From contig SUWI01000022.1 in the NCBI GenBank assembly GCA_015061565.1, positions 1-34,396 on the forward strand: a DNA stretch of 34,396 nt, given 5' to 3'. Numbering within the stretch: the stretch's first letter is position 1; each line of letters opens with the position of its first letter. This DNA is from Lentisphaerota bacterium. GTDB lineage: Bacteria > Verrucomicrobiota > Lentisphaeria > Victivallales > UBA1829. Below are positions 6,982 to 15,371 of the stretch, one piece after another. Both the position numbers and the translations under genes were made by a program. A model generated the notes under the pieces. The model was not told the DNA's origin. It did not search any database and worked only from the letters and a program-made list of their open reading frames with translations.

Positions 6982-8070
6982 ATGAGCGACATTTCATTTC
7001 CGACCGTCACCATTGCCGAAGCGAAAAAAATCATCTCCGCCATGGCGCACAAACAAAGCATTCTGCTGCTTTCGGCGCCTGGGGTGGGAAAATCCGATGC
7101 AGTGCGCCAGGCAGCCGCGGCAGCCGGACTGGAATGCACATCACTGCTTGGGACCCAGATCGCGCCGGAAGATGTGAGCGGGATCCCCCGGATCGTCGGA
7201 GAACGCTCGGTATTCTGTCCGCCCCGGATCCTGCTGCCGGAAAATCCGGAAAAATTCTGTCTGTTCCTGGATGAACTGCCGGCCTGTTCGCCGGATATCC
7301 AGAAGGCGTTTTATTCGCTGCTGCTGGAACGGCGGCTGGGGGAACACAAGCTGCCGGAAGGGACGTGGGTGGTGGCGGCGGGAAACCGGGCCGAGGACCG
7401 CAGTCTGGTGCGCAGTCTTTCGGCTGCGCTGGTGAACCGGACGATCATCCTGCAGGTGCGGGTGGACGTCAAGGAATGGATTCAGTGGGCAATCGGAAAT
7501 CATATCCGTGAAGACATCATCAGTTACATCCTTCTGGTTCCCCAGGCGCTGCAGCGGCCGGTGCCGAATCTGCCGGTCCCCTTTTCCACACCGCGAGCGT
7601 GGGCTTCGCTTTCCCAGGCAATGGATCTGCTCGAAGCCGAGGGTTCACTCACGGAAAGCACCACGCAGGCAGTAGTCTTCGGTTCCGTTTCGGCAGAAGA
7701 TGCGGCGATATTCATGGAAATGCAGAAAATTTCCCTGAGCGACCAGCAGAAAGCCATGAAAGATGCCGACGATTATATCTTCGATCCCAATCTGCTGCCG
7801 GAGACCTCCGAAGAAAAAACCAATCCAATGCGCTGGTTCGTGCTGCAGAAGATCCACAACCGGATCCTGGAGATCAAAGACGATTTGCAGGGCTGGAAGC
7901 GGTATAATGACATGACGCCGGAAATCTGCAATAATTTTTTCCAACGGCTGAGCAACGAAGAGAAGGTGACCGTCATGCTGAACTGCGTGCCCGTGTGGGG
8001 AAAACTCGGCGCCGACGAGACCCTGATCGAACTGTTCTTCGACCTGACCGGGATCGAAATCAAGGCATGA
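6982..8070 (+). CDS. MoxR-type AAA+ ATPase
   Basis: This is a predicted ATP-driven remodelling ATPase of the MoxR group. Walker A is APGVGKS at residues 32-38, Walker B is CLFLDE at 93-98, and the sensor-1 region is VVAAGNR near residue 130. An arginine-finger area (SLSAALVNR) follows. The C-terminal part, from about residue 200, is helical lid and a lineage-specific tail. At 362 residues it is slightly longer than typical MoxR proteins. MoxR ATPases act with VWA-domain partners to insert metals or activate complexes, and the next gene encodes such a partner. It leads a three-gene operon (gaps of 4 and 3 nt), driven by a good promoter. Confidence 0.85.
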   Translation: MSDISFPTVTIAEAKKIISAMAHKQSILLLSAPGVGKSDAVRQAAAAAGLECTSLLGTQIAPEDVSGIPRIVGERSVFCPPRILLPENPEKFCLFLDELPACSPDIQKAFYSLLLERRLGEHKLPEGTWVVAAGNRAEDRSLVRSLSAALVNRTIILQVRVDVKEWIQWAIGNHIREDIISYILLVPQALQRPVPNLPVPFSTPRAWASLSQAMDLLEAEGSLTESTTQAVVFGSVSAEDAAIFMEMQKISLSDQQKAMKDADDYIFDPNLLPETSEEKTNPMRWFVLQKIHNRILEIKDDLQGWKRYNDMTPEICNNFFQRLSNEEKVTVMLNCVPVWGKLGADETLIELFFDLTGIEIKA

Positions 8071-8074
8071 TCCG

Positions 8075-9487
8075 ATGCTGAGTGAAGAATTTACCGAAAA
8101 GGAAAAGCAGAAGCTGGAACTTGCGTCCAACATCGTATTTTCCTATTTCCCATACCTTTCCGGAATTTTCCGTAAACTCGATATCCGTTTTTCCGACCGG
8201 ATCGAAACCGCCGCGGTCACGTCTTCCGGCAAGCTGCTGCTGAACCGCGATTTTTTCACCGGATCGAAACCAGGACTTGAAACCGCTTTCCTCCTTGCGC
8301 ATGAGCTGCTCCACCTTGCCCAGATGATCTTCGAACGCGGCAAAACATTCAAGGACATAGAATCGCTGAATATCGCGCACGATATCCTGATCAATGAACT
8401 GCTGTGCGATACGATGGAATTTGCGAGCCCGCCGCTCGACGGTCTATCCTGGGAATGGTTCCTTAACCGGTATGAAGTTTGTCGCCGTCCTTTGGGGCTT
8501 CCGGAGATTCCGGACATAAAAGAAAAAGCATCTCTGTATTCGCTTGAAGAACTGGTCCGGATCATCATTTCATTGAAAGAACATAATTTTAACTTGGTCA
8601 ACTACTCATGGGGAAAACCATATTTAATGCCGGACTTCGACAGTGACCCCTCCCCAATTGAAAACCATCCTTTTGCCGATCTGTTCGGCGAACCGGATCA
8701 GGAGAAAGAAGAAGATCAGAAAACCAGGAAAAAAATAACGCTGGATATGATCGGGGACGACCTGGAAGAAAGCCTTTTCCCCGAGGAGGACAAAGCTTCG
8801 CGCAACCAACGGAAAAACGAGCTGAAGGAAGTTTGTCTTGACGCTGCGGCGCAGAATATCCTTTTCCCCTCCTCATCCGGCGGGAAAGGCGGAAACGCTC
8901 CAGGCGGCTTCTTTTCCGATGTCGAGCTCGTCCGATCCAATTACGTTCCGCCCTGGGAAATGGCGATGCAGCGTTGGTTCGACGGAGTCGCGGTCCCCAA
9001 ACGCTCCTGGGCACGGGCATCCCGCCGCGGCGCCTGGCGGAAGGATGTTGTCCTGCCCGGACGGGCTCAGGACTGCTTCATGATTCATATCATTCTGGAC
9101 ACCAGCGGATCGATGACCAGTCACATTCCCCATATTCTGGCAAAAATCAGCGCCTTCGCCCGTAATGTCGGCATAGCGCAGGTGCATATCCTTCAGTGCG
9201 ACACCGAAGTAACGGATGATGAATTCGTTGAAATCGATCAGCTGGAGAAATACCGGGTCAGCGGGTTTGGCGGCTCGGATATGAGTCCGGCCATGCTGAA
9301 ACTGGCTGAAGATCCCGAAATCACCCATGTGCTGGTCATTACCGACGGCTATATTGACTACCCGGAGGAAACGGACGTCCCGTATGAGGTGCTGTGGTGC
9401 ATTCCGGATGAAGGAGACAGACCGTCTTTCCCGTATGGTCAAGTCATTTATGTGCCGATATCAGATGCGGAATTTGATAAGGAATGA
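8075..9487 (+). CDS. DUF2201-like protein: putative metallopeptidase plus VWA domain
   Basis: The N-terminal domain has a zinc-protease-like HELLH motif at residues 76-80, within LLAHELLHLAQ, followed by a helix with INELLCD. A charged linker, about 210-260, is rich in Glu/Lys. The C-terminal domain, from about residue 335, is a VWA-like fold with the metal-ion-dependent adhesion motif DTSGSM near 342-347, and GGSDMSP and VITDGYID further on. This arrangement matches the DUF2201 proteins that accompany MoxR ATPases. The ATPase probably remodels it or uses it to present substrates; whether the HELLH site cleaves protein is unknown. The start is 4 nt after the MoxR stop. Confidence 0.85.
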   Translation: MLSEEFTEKEKQKLELASNIVFSYFPYLSGIFRKLDIRFSDRIETAAVTSSGKLLLNRDFFTGSKPGLETAFLLAHELLHLAQMIFERGKTFKDIESLNIAHDILINELLCDTMEFASPPLDGLSWEWFLNRYEVCRRPLGLPEIPDIKEKASLYSLEELVRIIISLKEHNFNLVNYSWGKPYLMPDFDSDPSPIENHPFADLFGEPDQEKEEDQKTRKKITLDMIGDDLEESLFPEEDKASRNQRKNELKEVCLDAAAQNILFPSSSGGKGGNAPGGFFSDVELVRSNYVPPWEMAMQRWFDGVAVPKRSWARASRRGAWRKDVVLPGRAQDCFMIHIILDTSGSMTSHIPHILAKISAFARNVGIAQVHILQCDTEVTDDEFVEIDQLEKYRVSGFGGSDMSPAMLKLAEDPEITHVLVITDGYIDYPEETDVPYEVLWCIPDEGDRPSFPYGQVIYVPISDAEFDKE

Positions 9488-9490
9488 AAT

Positions 9491-10303
9491 ATGAAATTCA
9501 TCGATGAACTGGTTGATTATTTTGCCGTCCTGCTGACCGAAGAGCAGAAACAGGAGATCGAAAGGCTCTGGCATCCGGACCCGGACGCAGACGACGATGA
9601 TTACGATGATCACGATAACAGCAGCGGATATCCATACGAGGAATACGATACGCTTTATGATTCCCCTGCGAAAAAAGGGAAATCAAGCCATGCTGCAGGG
9701 AAACGCCGCCCCCTGCGTCATCCGGCGGTTACCGCGGAAGGATTGGTCACCCTTTTTCAGAAAGAGGCCAAAAAAGTCTGGAAAAACAAATTCTTCACGG
9801 TGGGATTGTATCTTTCTCTTGCCGCCGCGCACGATCCTGCTTATCTGACCGGGATAAGCCATGGCGGAAACTGGCGGCATTTCATTCTCGCCGTCGAGTC
9901 TCTGAAAGATCTGGATGCCGATTCCCTTGCCGGCCTTCTGGCCCGTTTGTCCAGGAAAATGAAAGATTCTCCAGATCCCGACCGAAATGATCTGTTCAGA
10001 GGCATTTTCACATCTTTCGCTGAAGGCACTTTCTCCGATCTGGCAAACCGTTTCTGCAACCAGAAAATTTCCGGGGTCGCCGCCAAAGCGATCCTCGCCG
10101 ACCTGCGGGATATCACATACCCGGAAGGAGAACAGATCCCAGCCAGGACCAGAACATATATCTCTTTCCTGGGTAATGCGGATCTGGCCGCCATCTTCGA
10201 TTATTATCGGATCCAGCGCAAATTGGAATATATCCTGAAACAGACAGTCGATGAGGCTTTGCAGCGCATCTTCAAAAACTATCTTCCAAGCAGTGAAATC
10301 TGA
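9491..10303 (+). CDS. Unknown third protein of the MoxR-VWA triad, 270 residues
   Basis: I do not recognise this family. Residues about 33-62 are extremely acidic and Tyr/Asp-rich (DPDADDDDYDDHDNS), followed by a basic stretch, giving a disordered linker. From about 75 to the end it looks all-helical, with LFQKEAKKVWKN and repeated Leu-rich helices. It has no signal peptide or membrane helix. AAGGAA a few nt before ATG 9491 and a 3-nt gap to the VWA gene show it is part of the operon. Its place suggests an adaptor, substrate or effector for the ATPase/VWA pair. The stop lies only 2 nt from the stop of the convergent repeat-protein gene. Confidence 0.7.
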   Translation: MKFIDELVDYFAVLLTEEQKQEIERLWHPDPDADDDDYDDHDNSSGYPYEEYDTLYDSPAKKGKSSHAAGKRRPLRHPAVTAEGLVTLFQKEAKKVWKNKFFTVGLYLSLAAAHDPAYLTGISHGGNWRHFILAVESLKDLDADSLAGLLARLSRKMKDSPDPDRNDLFRGIFTSFAEGTFSDLANRFCNQKISGVAAKAILADLRDITYPEGEQIPARTRTYISFLGNADLAAIFDYYRIQRKLEYILKQTVDEALQRIFKNYLPSSEI

Positions 10304-10305
10304 AA

Positions 10306-11382
10306 TTATTTCTTTTTCCGCATTCCCGCGGAAAGACTGTTTTTCAGGATCCGTGTCCCGTTCCGGAGTTCCAACATCATTTTCATGGCGGTCTCTGGAT
10401 CCATTTCTTTCAAATTACAATGATCTATGAACTCAGGACGGAATTGAAGCAGACTCAACCTGTCTGCATCGGACAATTTCTCCCAATCGCAATACTCGGC
10501 AAACTCCGGACGATCAATCAGCAGTTCGACCCAATTACAGCCCTCCAATTTCTCCCAATCGCAATACTCGGCAAACTCCGGACGATCAATCAGCAGTTCG
10601 ACCCAATTACAGCCATCCAATTTCTCCCAATCGCAATACTCGGCAAACTCCGGACGGGCTCGAAGCAGGTTGACCCAAGTGTCACCTGTCAAAACCTTCC
10701 AGTCGAAATATCCGGCAAGCTCCGGACGGACTCGAAGCAGGTTGCCCCAATCGGAGCCGGACAATTTCTCCCAGTCGCATTTGTCGGCAAACTCCGGACG
10801 GGATTGCAGCAACATGACCCAATAGAAGCCATCCAATTTCTCCCAGTCGCATTTGTCGGCAAACTCCGGACGCGATTTCAGCAGTTTGACCCAATTCCAG
10901 TCATACAATTCCTCCCAGGGGCAATGGGCGGCAAACTCCGGGCGCGATTGAAGCAGTTCCGCCCAACCGTAGCCATCTAATTCTTTCAAATCGCAATATT
11001 CGGCAAACTCCGGATGGGCTCGAAACAGGTTGCCCCAATCGTAGCTATCCAATTTCTCCCAGTCGCATTTGTCGGCAAATTCCGGATGCGATTGAAGCAG
11101 TTTACTCCAATCGGAACCAGACAATTTCTCCCAAGCGCAATGATTGGAATATTCCGGACATCTGGAAAGGAATTTGGTCCAGTCAACTCCGGTAAATCGC
11201 GCCATATCGCAATGATTGGCAAATTCCGGACGGGCTCGAAGCAGGTATCCCCAATCGTAGCCATCCAATTTCTCCCAGGGGCAATGGGCGGCAAACTCCG
11301 GATGATCTCTCAGCAGATCGGCCCAACGCCAACCATTGAATTTTCCCCATTCATACGAATTTGCCGGATCGGTCTCAACCAT
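10306..11382 (-). CDS. Protein built of thirteen 24-residue W/PEF repeats
   Basis: Nearly the whole 358-residue protein is tandem copies of a 24-residue unit, consensus CDWEKLDGxxWxxLLxxRPEFAxx. Thirteen units are readable, with a degenerate fourteenth and a Lys-rich tail (MRKKK). Invariant features are the first Cys, two Trp, a Leu pair and PEF. Each unit probably forms two short helices, so the array should be a solenoid for binding partners; that is inference. No signal peptide is seen. The start at 11382 has GGGGAG 8 nt upstream, which beats an ATG 17 codons earlier. Two adjacent units are identical over 69 bp, so the array grows or shrinks by recombination. It is possibly co-transcribed with the helicase 106 nt upstream. 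Confidence 0.85.
   Translation of the reverse strand: MVETDPANSYEWGKFNGWRWADLLRDHPEFAAHCPWEKLDGYDWGYLLRARPEFANHCDMARFTGVDWTKFLSRCPEYSNHCAWEKLSGSDWSKLLQSHPEFADKCDWEKLDSYDWGNLFRAHPEFAEYCDLKELDGYGWAELLQSRPEFAAHCPWEELYDWNWVKLLKSRPEFADKCDWEKLDGFYWVMLLQSRPEFADKCDWEKLSGSDWGNLLRVRPELAGYFDWKVLTGDTWVNLLRARPEFAEYCDWEKLDGCNWVELLIDRPEFAEYCDWEKLEGCNWVELLIDRPEFAEYCDWEKLSDADRLSLLQFRPEFIDHCNLKEMDPETAMKMMLELRNGTRILKNSLSAGMRKKK
10474..10614. repeat. Recently duplicated 72-bp unit inside the repeat gene
   Basis: Bases 10474-10542 and 10546-10614 are identical, offset by exactly 72 bp (24 codons). The next unit from 10618 shares its first 39 or so bases. Other units have diverged, so this duplication is young and in frame. 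Confidence 0.9.
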
Positions 11383-11488
11383 CTGCAAATCTCCCCGTTT
11401 TGACCATATAAATATCTTAACCGTACAATACACTCACCAGCGAAAAAATGCAAACTCAAAAAATGAAAAATCCGACCGGGGAAACAGC

Positions 11489-12550
11489 TCAGGCGTAAAC
11501 GCGTTCAACGGACTGATACTCGAACAGGCACTGCGGCAGCCGGATCTCTTTCCGCTTGTCACGCAGTTCGAGGAAGTGCAGAACCGTTTCCATGACTTTG
11601 TCATTGCGTCCGCTGACCGCTTGGAATTCCTGATCGCGCCACAGCCAGGCGGTCTGCGGTTCGGCGATCCGCTGTGCCTGATATCGGGTTTCCTTGCTCT
11701 GGACGATATTGGCAAAAGGTTTCTTCGGCGCCTTGCGCAGGACCCGGCCGGCCATCTGGATGGTCGGCAGCCGGGTCGCATCCTTCAGGAATACCGTCCG
11801 GAGTTCCGGCAGATCGAAACCTTCCGTGAGCAAATGGCAGTTGACGATGACCTGATGTCTGCCGCTGCGGAAATCGTCCAGGATATCATCGTTGTTCTGT
11901 CCGCTTTTCACGACGGGACACTCGACCCCGGCATTCCGGAGCAGCAGCTGGAAATCCGAACACTCTTTCAGGGTCGGCATGAAAACGATGGTCTTGCCCC
12001 ATTTCTTACGATCGCGCAGATAATGGAAGGCAGCAGTTTCCGGATCCATCTTCTCGATATTGTAAAGCTGGAACGGGCTCAGATAGCCGTCCAGGATCAG
12101 GCTGCGGATGGAACAGACATTCACCGTTTCCTTGAAAGCCAGTTTCATGCGGTCGGTCCGGAGCGGAGTCGCGGAAAGCCCCAGCAGATACGTCGGGGAC
12201 ATATCCTGGAACAGCCGGATGAAACTGGAAGTCGCCTCGTGATGGGCCTCGTCTAGAATCACGATGTCATAGTGAGGCGCGGTCCTGGCGAACATGGAGA
12301 CCGGCGTGACATCCAGCCGGAATTCCCGATTGGCCTCGATGAGCTGTTCGAGCAGGGTATGCCGGGGAGCGACCCAGGCGCAGGAAAGCCCGCCGTGAAG
12401 CTCGTTGAGCCGCTGCACGACGGAAAGTCCCATGATGGTCTTGCCGGACCCGACCGGTGATTCCAGCATGACGGAATCCACGCCATGCTGAAAATGCTCC
12501 ATGCACTTCCGAATGCATTTCTGCTGATAGGGACGGTCTTCAATCTTCAT
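11489..12550 (-). CDS. DEAH-box superfamily 2 helicase, 353 residues
   Basis: This is a compact ATP-dependent nucleic-acid helicase. Motif Q-like RPYQQ lies at residues 6-10, Walker A SPVGSGKT at 31-38, DEAH at 100-103, and SAT at 126-128. In the second lobe are TIVFMPT (Ia/IV-like) and the arginine-finger motif VI QMAGRVLR near residue 285. About 60 residues follow motif VI; there is no extra nuclease or accessory domain. The start at 12550 is set by GGAGG 8 nt upstream and overlaps the end of the upstream DUF932-like gene by 11 nt, implying coupled translation. Small RecQ/RAD25-like helicases of this kind are common in phage, plasmid and defence loci. Confidence 0.88.
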   Translation of the reverse strand: MKIEDRPYQQKCIRKCMEHFQHGVDSVMLESPVGSGKTIMGLSVVQRLNELHGGLSCAWVAPRHTLLEQLIEANREFRLDVTPVSMFARTAPHYDIVILDEAHHEATSSFIRLFQDMSPTYLLGLSATPLRTDRMKLAFKETVNVCSIRSLILDGYLSPFQLYNIEKMDPETAAFHYLRDRKKWGKTIVFMPTLKECSDFQLLLRNAGVECPVVKSGQNNDDILDDFRSGRHQVIVNCHLLTEGFDLPELRTVFLKDATRLPTIQMAGRVLRKAPKKPFANIVQSKETRYQAQRIAEPQTAWLWRDQEFQAVSGRNDKVMETVLHFLELRDKRKEIRLPQCLFEYQSVERVYA

Positions 12551-13610
12551 GGGAAAGGCCTCCGAAATAATAATTTCTGGCGGAATGCCGGTTTTCCGCC
12601 AGCTCTTCGAGATCGAACTCGTTGGCGAGCATGTTGACGGCATAACCGTCCAGCATGGAGCGGTTGTCGGTCAGGAAATGAGTCGAGACTTCCGTCAGGA
12701 TATTGACCAGATCCAGGACGCTGGCATCGGTCGGGAGTTCCCGGCGGTGGCGGGACCGGATGTTTTCCAGGCGGCTCTGTCCATAACGATGTTCCGGATT
12801 GCCGGCGGTCTCATTCAGACGGTCGATGAACGGGAGGGGCTGCCTGATATTTTTCTTGAGCATATTGACCACGCCAAGCAGTTCGTTCACACTGGCTTTG
12901 GTGTTCTGCGCGATCATCAGCCGTTCCCTCAAGGCGTCGAAACCGCTGCGGTTGTTGAAACTTTTCAGGAGCTGCCGGAGATGGCGGCCGTGCTGTTTTT
13001 CAATGACCAGTTCGGTCTCGAAACATCTCTTGCGGGCCACCAGGCCGTTCGAGCAGATGACCCGGACCAGTCCGAGGGCGATGGTCGGGGTGTTGCAATG
13101 ATCCACCGGATAGGTGAAATGGAACTGGTTCCGATACCTGCTGTCACGGGGATTCTCCCACTCGTCGTCCAGTCTGAAAATGGCTTCCATGGCCGTGGTT
13201 TTCGGATCGTAGAGAATGTCGGTGACCCGGGGATCTTCCCGGATGATATTGCAGACATTCGGCAGCGGCAGAGTCTCCTTTTTCACATCCGTGACCCCGT
13301 TGATCTGTTTGAGTTTCTGGTCGATGCAAATGCGCAGCGGGACATCTTTTTTCCGTTCGATGATCCGGGCAAACAGTTCTTCGGGTGAAAAATACTGGAA
13401 CAGCGATTCCGCAAAACCGAAAATGGACATCATCGTATTGATGAATCTCCGGTTGACGAAATACGCACCGCTGCCGATTTGGATCCCGGCGATTTTTCCT
13501 TCCATTGTGATCGGGGTCATTTCATTGAGTTCCACCATTTCGAAATCAAAGCGGCGAATGAAATTTCCAAAGTCCATAGCTGGTTTACCGTTTTTCATGA
13601 TCGTTTCCAT
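12540..13610 (-). CDS. DUF932-like (phage/plasmid-related) protein
   Basis: The 356-residue protein has the general look of DUF932 proteins, which are found on phages, plasmids and prophages and have no settled function. Seen here are a beta-rich first half, IGSGAYFVNRRFINTMM near residue 47, and the family-like VRVICSNGLVARKR near 200, followed by helices with Arg/Lys (LIEKQHGRHLRQLLKSF). The assignment rests on that motif and on size, so it is tentative. AGGAGG 7 nt before ATG 13610 sets the start. It overlaps the helicase gene, and the pair should be made together. No signal peptide or membrane helix is present. Confidence 0.6.
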   Translation of the reverse strand: METIMKNGKPAMDFGNFIRRFDFEMVELNEMTPITMEGKIAGIQIGSGAYFVNRRFINTMMSIFGFAESLFQYFSPEELFARIIERKKDVPLRICIDQKLKQINGVTDVKKETLPLPNVCNIIREDPRVTDILYDPKTTAMEAIFRLDDEWENPRDSRYRNQFHFTYPVDHCNTPTIALGLVRVICSNGLVARKRCFETELVIEKQHGRHLRQLLKSFNNRSGFDALRERLMIAQNTKASVNELLGVVNMLKKNIRQPLPFIDRLNETAGNPEHRYGQSRLENIRSRHRRELPTDASVLDLVNILTEVSTHFLTDNRSMLDGYAVNMLANEFDLEELAENRHSARNYYFGGLSHED

Positions 13611-13742
13611 CAGAATACCTCCTGTTTTTGATATTTTCAGTCATCAACTGTTCAAGGAATAATGTTTATCTCCATCGGTATGGAGACGATACCATCCTTT
13701 TTTGAGACGAGTCGACCCATAAATAAGATTTATGTTTATATG

Positions 13743-13994
13743 TTATTTCCCTTTGTTGAAAAATGCCGAATGAATTGCTCGCGGCACAAAGAAAATCCAT
13801 CCAAGGCCATAAATAACAGGCACAATCATTGCCACAACAAATTTGACAAAGGTATTATTTATAGTGGAGGCGCCAATCTGTTCCAGATAATGCTGCAAGG
13901 TAAGGGAAATAACCAGCAAAGCAATCACCCAGTTGATTCCTGCAATAATAAGATACCACTTTGAAATCAGATACATCAAGTTGTAAGTGTTCAT
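13743..13994 (-). CDS. Small two-helix inner membrane protein (paralogue of 5522-5761)
   Basis: This 83-residue protein has two predicted membrane helices, about residues 12-35 (KWYLIIAGINWVIALLVISL) and 50-73 (VKFVVAMIVPVIYGLGWIFFVP). An HY..Q segment lies between them and the end is basic. Function is unknown. AAGGAG 7 nt before ATG 13994 decides the start; a frame extending 28 codons upstream is probably not used. It shares both helices and the HY..Q motif with the protein at 5522-5761. The two copies lie at either side of the 8-kb accessory region, on the same strand. Confidence 0.75.
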   Translation of the reverse strand: MNTYNLMYLISKWYLIIAGINWVIALLVISLTLQHYLEQIGASTINNTFVKFVVAMIVPVIYGLGWIFFVPRAIHSAFFNKGK

Positions 13995-14227
13995 GTTTTT
14001 GCTCCTTGATTTTTTAATAGTGAATTCCGCTCTTAACCCTGATACGTATTCATTGCTGTCATTTTTCACGTTTCGCATGTTTTTTTTGATTTTTTTCTGC
14101 TGCGGATATTATACTCCCCTGCCCCGGACATCTTTTGTCGGGGATGATAAAAATTCATCTCGCCGGACATCGGAATCAGCGAGGCCGTCCAGCCTGATAA
14201 AATATCGATTTTTTTGGGCCGGCCAGC
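13995..14227. other. Intergenic region without a supported gene
   Basis: This is mostly AT-rich, with T tracts (14068-14100). A TATAAT-like -10 on the minus strand lies near 14110. A hairpin of CCCCGACA type (imperfect, around 14122-14143) is visible. It probably holds the promoter of the small membrane protein gene, but no clear -35 was seen. Confidence 0.35.
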
Positions 14228-14255
14228 TTGAAAAAAAGTCGGAAAGTGCTAAAAT
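14228..14255 (+). promoter_or_regulatory. Sigma-70-type promoter for the acyltransferase gene
   Basis: TTGAAA (14228-14233) and TAAAAT (14250-14255) are 16 nt apart. A short hairpin (AAATCTC with GAGATTT, about 14264-14284) lies in the leader before the start codon at 14337. The layout matches the MoxR promoter in this window. Confidence 0.5.
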
Positions 14256-14336
14256 ACGCTACGGAAAATCTCATTCGGAGATTTCAATAGGAAAAAACTG
14301 TCCGGCGCGGCAGCCGGACGAACAGAGAATTGATTT

Positions 14337-15362
14337 ATGGAACAGAAACGGATCGGTTGGCTTGACATCGCGCGCGGTCTGGCGATGCTTGGCGTCATAT
14401 ACGGACATGTATTACCCCGGGAGGCCGGTTTCGGAAAATGGATCTACTCGTGGCACATGCCCATCTTTTTCCTGATCACCGGCATCCTGCTGGCGGCCAG
14501 GGACGATTGGCGGAGGATGACTTTCCGCGATCTTTTCGTCAAGGATCTGAAAAGCATCATGTATCCCTATCTGATATTCAACATTATCGAAGTGGTGATC
14601 GTCGGTTTCACTTCGTCGCTTAAGGATGCCTTGACGGGCGTGTTCCATTTCTGCATTCTGGACGGGCTCCAGGCACTGTGGTTCCTGTCCGCGCTGTTCA
14701 TTGCACGGCAGGCTTTCTTCCAGCTGATGAAACGGACCAGCCGGAAAGACGTGATCGTGTCCCTGGTGACGGCAGTCGCAATCGCCACCTCATTGTTTGC
14801 TTTCCTGCCCAGATGGATCAACACCCGCAGCGGCATCATGCATCAGCTGTATTTGACTGGTAATATAGCCAACCGTTCCCTGATCGGATTTGTCTTCCTG
14901 ATGCTGGGTTTCGCAGGCGCCGGGTATCTGCATTCCATCATGCGGGACCGGGTCGCGAAAATCCTCTGCATGGCCGGGCTGCTGCTTTTCAGCGTTGCCG
15001 TGTTCAATTACAATTCGGCGGGCCTCCGTTTTTCCAAGATCGGCAATCCGGCGTTGTACTATCTTCTGGCGGTGGCCGGTTCGGGTTTCATATTCATCCT
15101 GTCCGATTTCATCTCCCATTGGCGGCTGATGGAACCCATCCGCTTTGTCGGAGTCAATTCCATTGTTTTCCTCATCACCCATATTCCCGTCCGCAATCTG
15201 CTGGCAGCCATCTTCCCATCGGTCGACCAGGGACATAAGGCATGGTTTTCCCTGATGGTCCTCGCGGTCGATTACGGTATCACCTGGATCGTGATCCGGT
15301 ATCTTCCTTTCCTGTATAAATGGAAAGGCCGGCCCAAGGTCTTGTCCGGCAGCAAGAGCTGA
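14337..15362 (+). CDS. Acyltransferase 3 family membrane protein
   Basis: This is a predicted integral membrane O-acyltransferase (Acyl_transf_3), which moves acetyl or other acyl groups onto sugars or lipids at the cell surface. The family signature at the start is clear: WLDIARGLAMLGVIYGH, residues 8-24, with catalytic-type Arg13 and His24. About ten membrane helices follow, which fits the usual length of 330-380 residues. The end is basic. The ribosome binding site is weak (AGAGAA). It stands alone, convergent with a polytopic membrane protein gene 10 nt away. Surface polysaccharide modification is likely, together with the FkbM enzyme in a broad sense, but the substrate is unknown. Confidence 0.88.
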   Translation: MEQKRIGWLDIARGLAMLGVIYGHVLPREAGFGKWIYSWHMPIFFLITGILLAARDDWRRMTFRDLFVKDLKSIMYPYLIFNIIEVVIVGFTSSLKDALTGVFHFCILDGLQALWFLSALFIARQAFFQLMKRTSRKDVIVSLVTAVAIATSLFAFLPRWINTRSGIMHQLYLTGNIANRSLIGFVFLMLGFAGAGYLHSIMRDRVAKILCMAGLLLFSVAVFNYNSAGLRFSKIGNPALYYLLAVAGSGFIFILSDFISHWRLMEPIRFVGVNSIVFLITHIPVRNLLAAIFPSVDQGHKAWFSLMVLAVDYGITWIVIRYLPFLYKWKGRPKVLSGSKS

Positions 15363-15371
15363 ACCCCGAAC

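Noticed and set aside
10420-10980. + strand repetitive frame opposite the 24-residue repeat gene
   Set aside because: Its repeats are the antisense image of the real ones. It lacks a ribosome binding site, and the minus-strand frame covers all the repeats and has a proper start.
10306-11382. CRISPR array, because of regular 72-bp repeats
   Set aside because: Repeats are contiguous with no variable spacers, and they keep a reading frame of 24 codons with conserved Trp and PEF.
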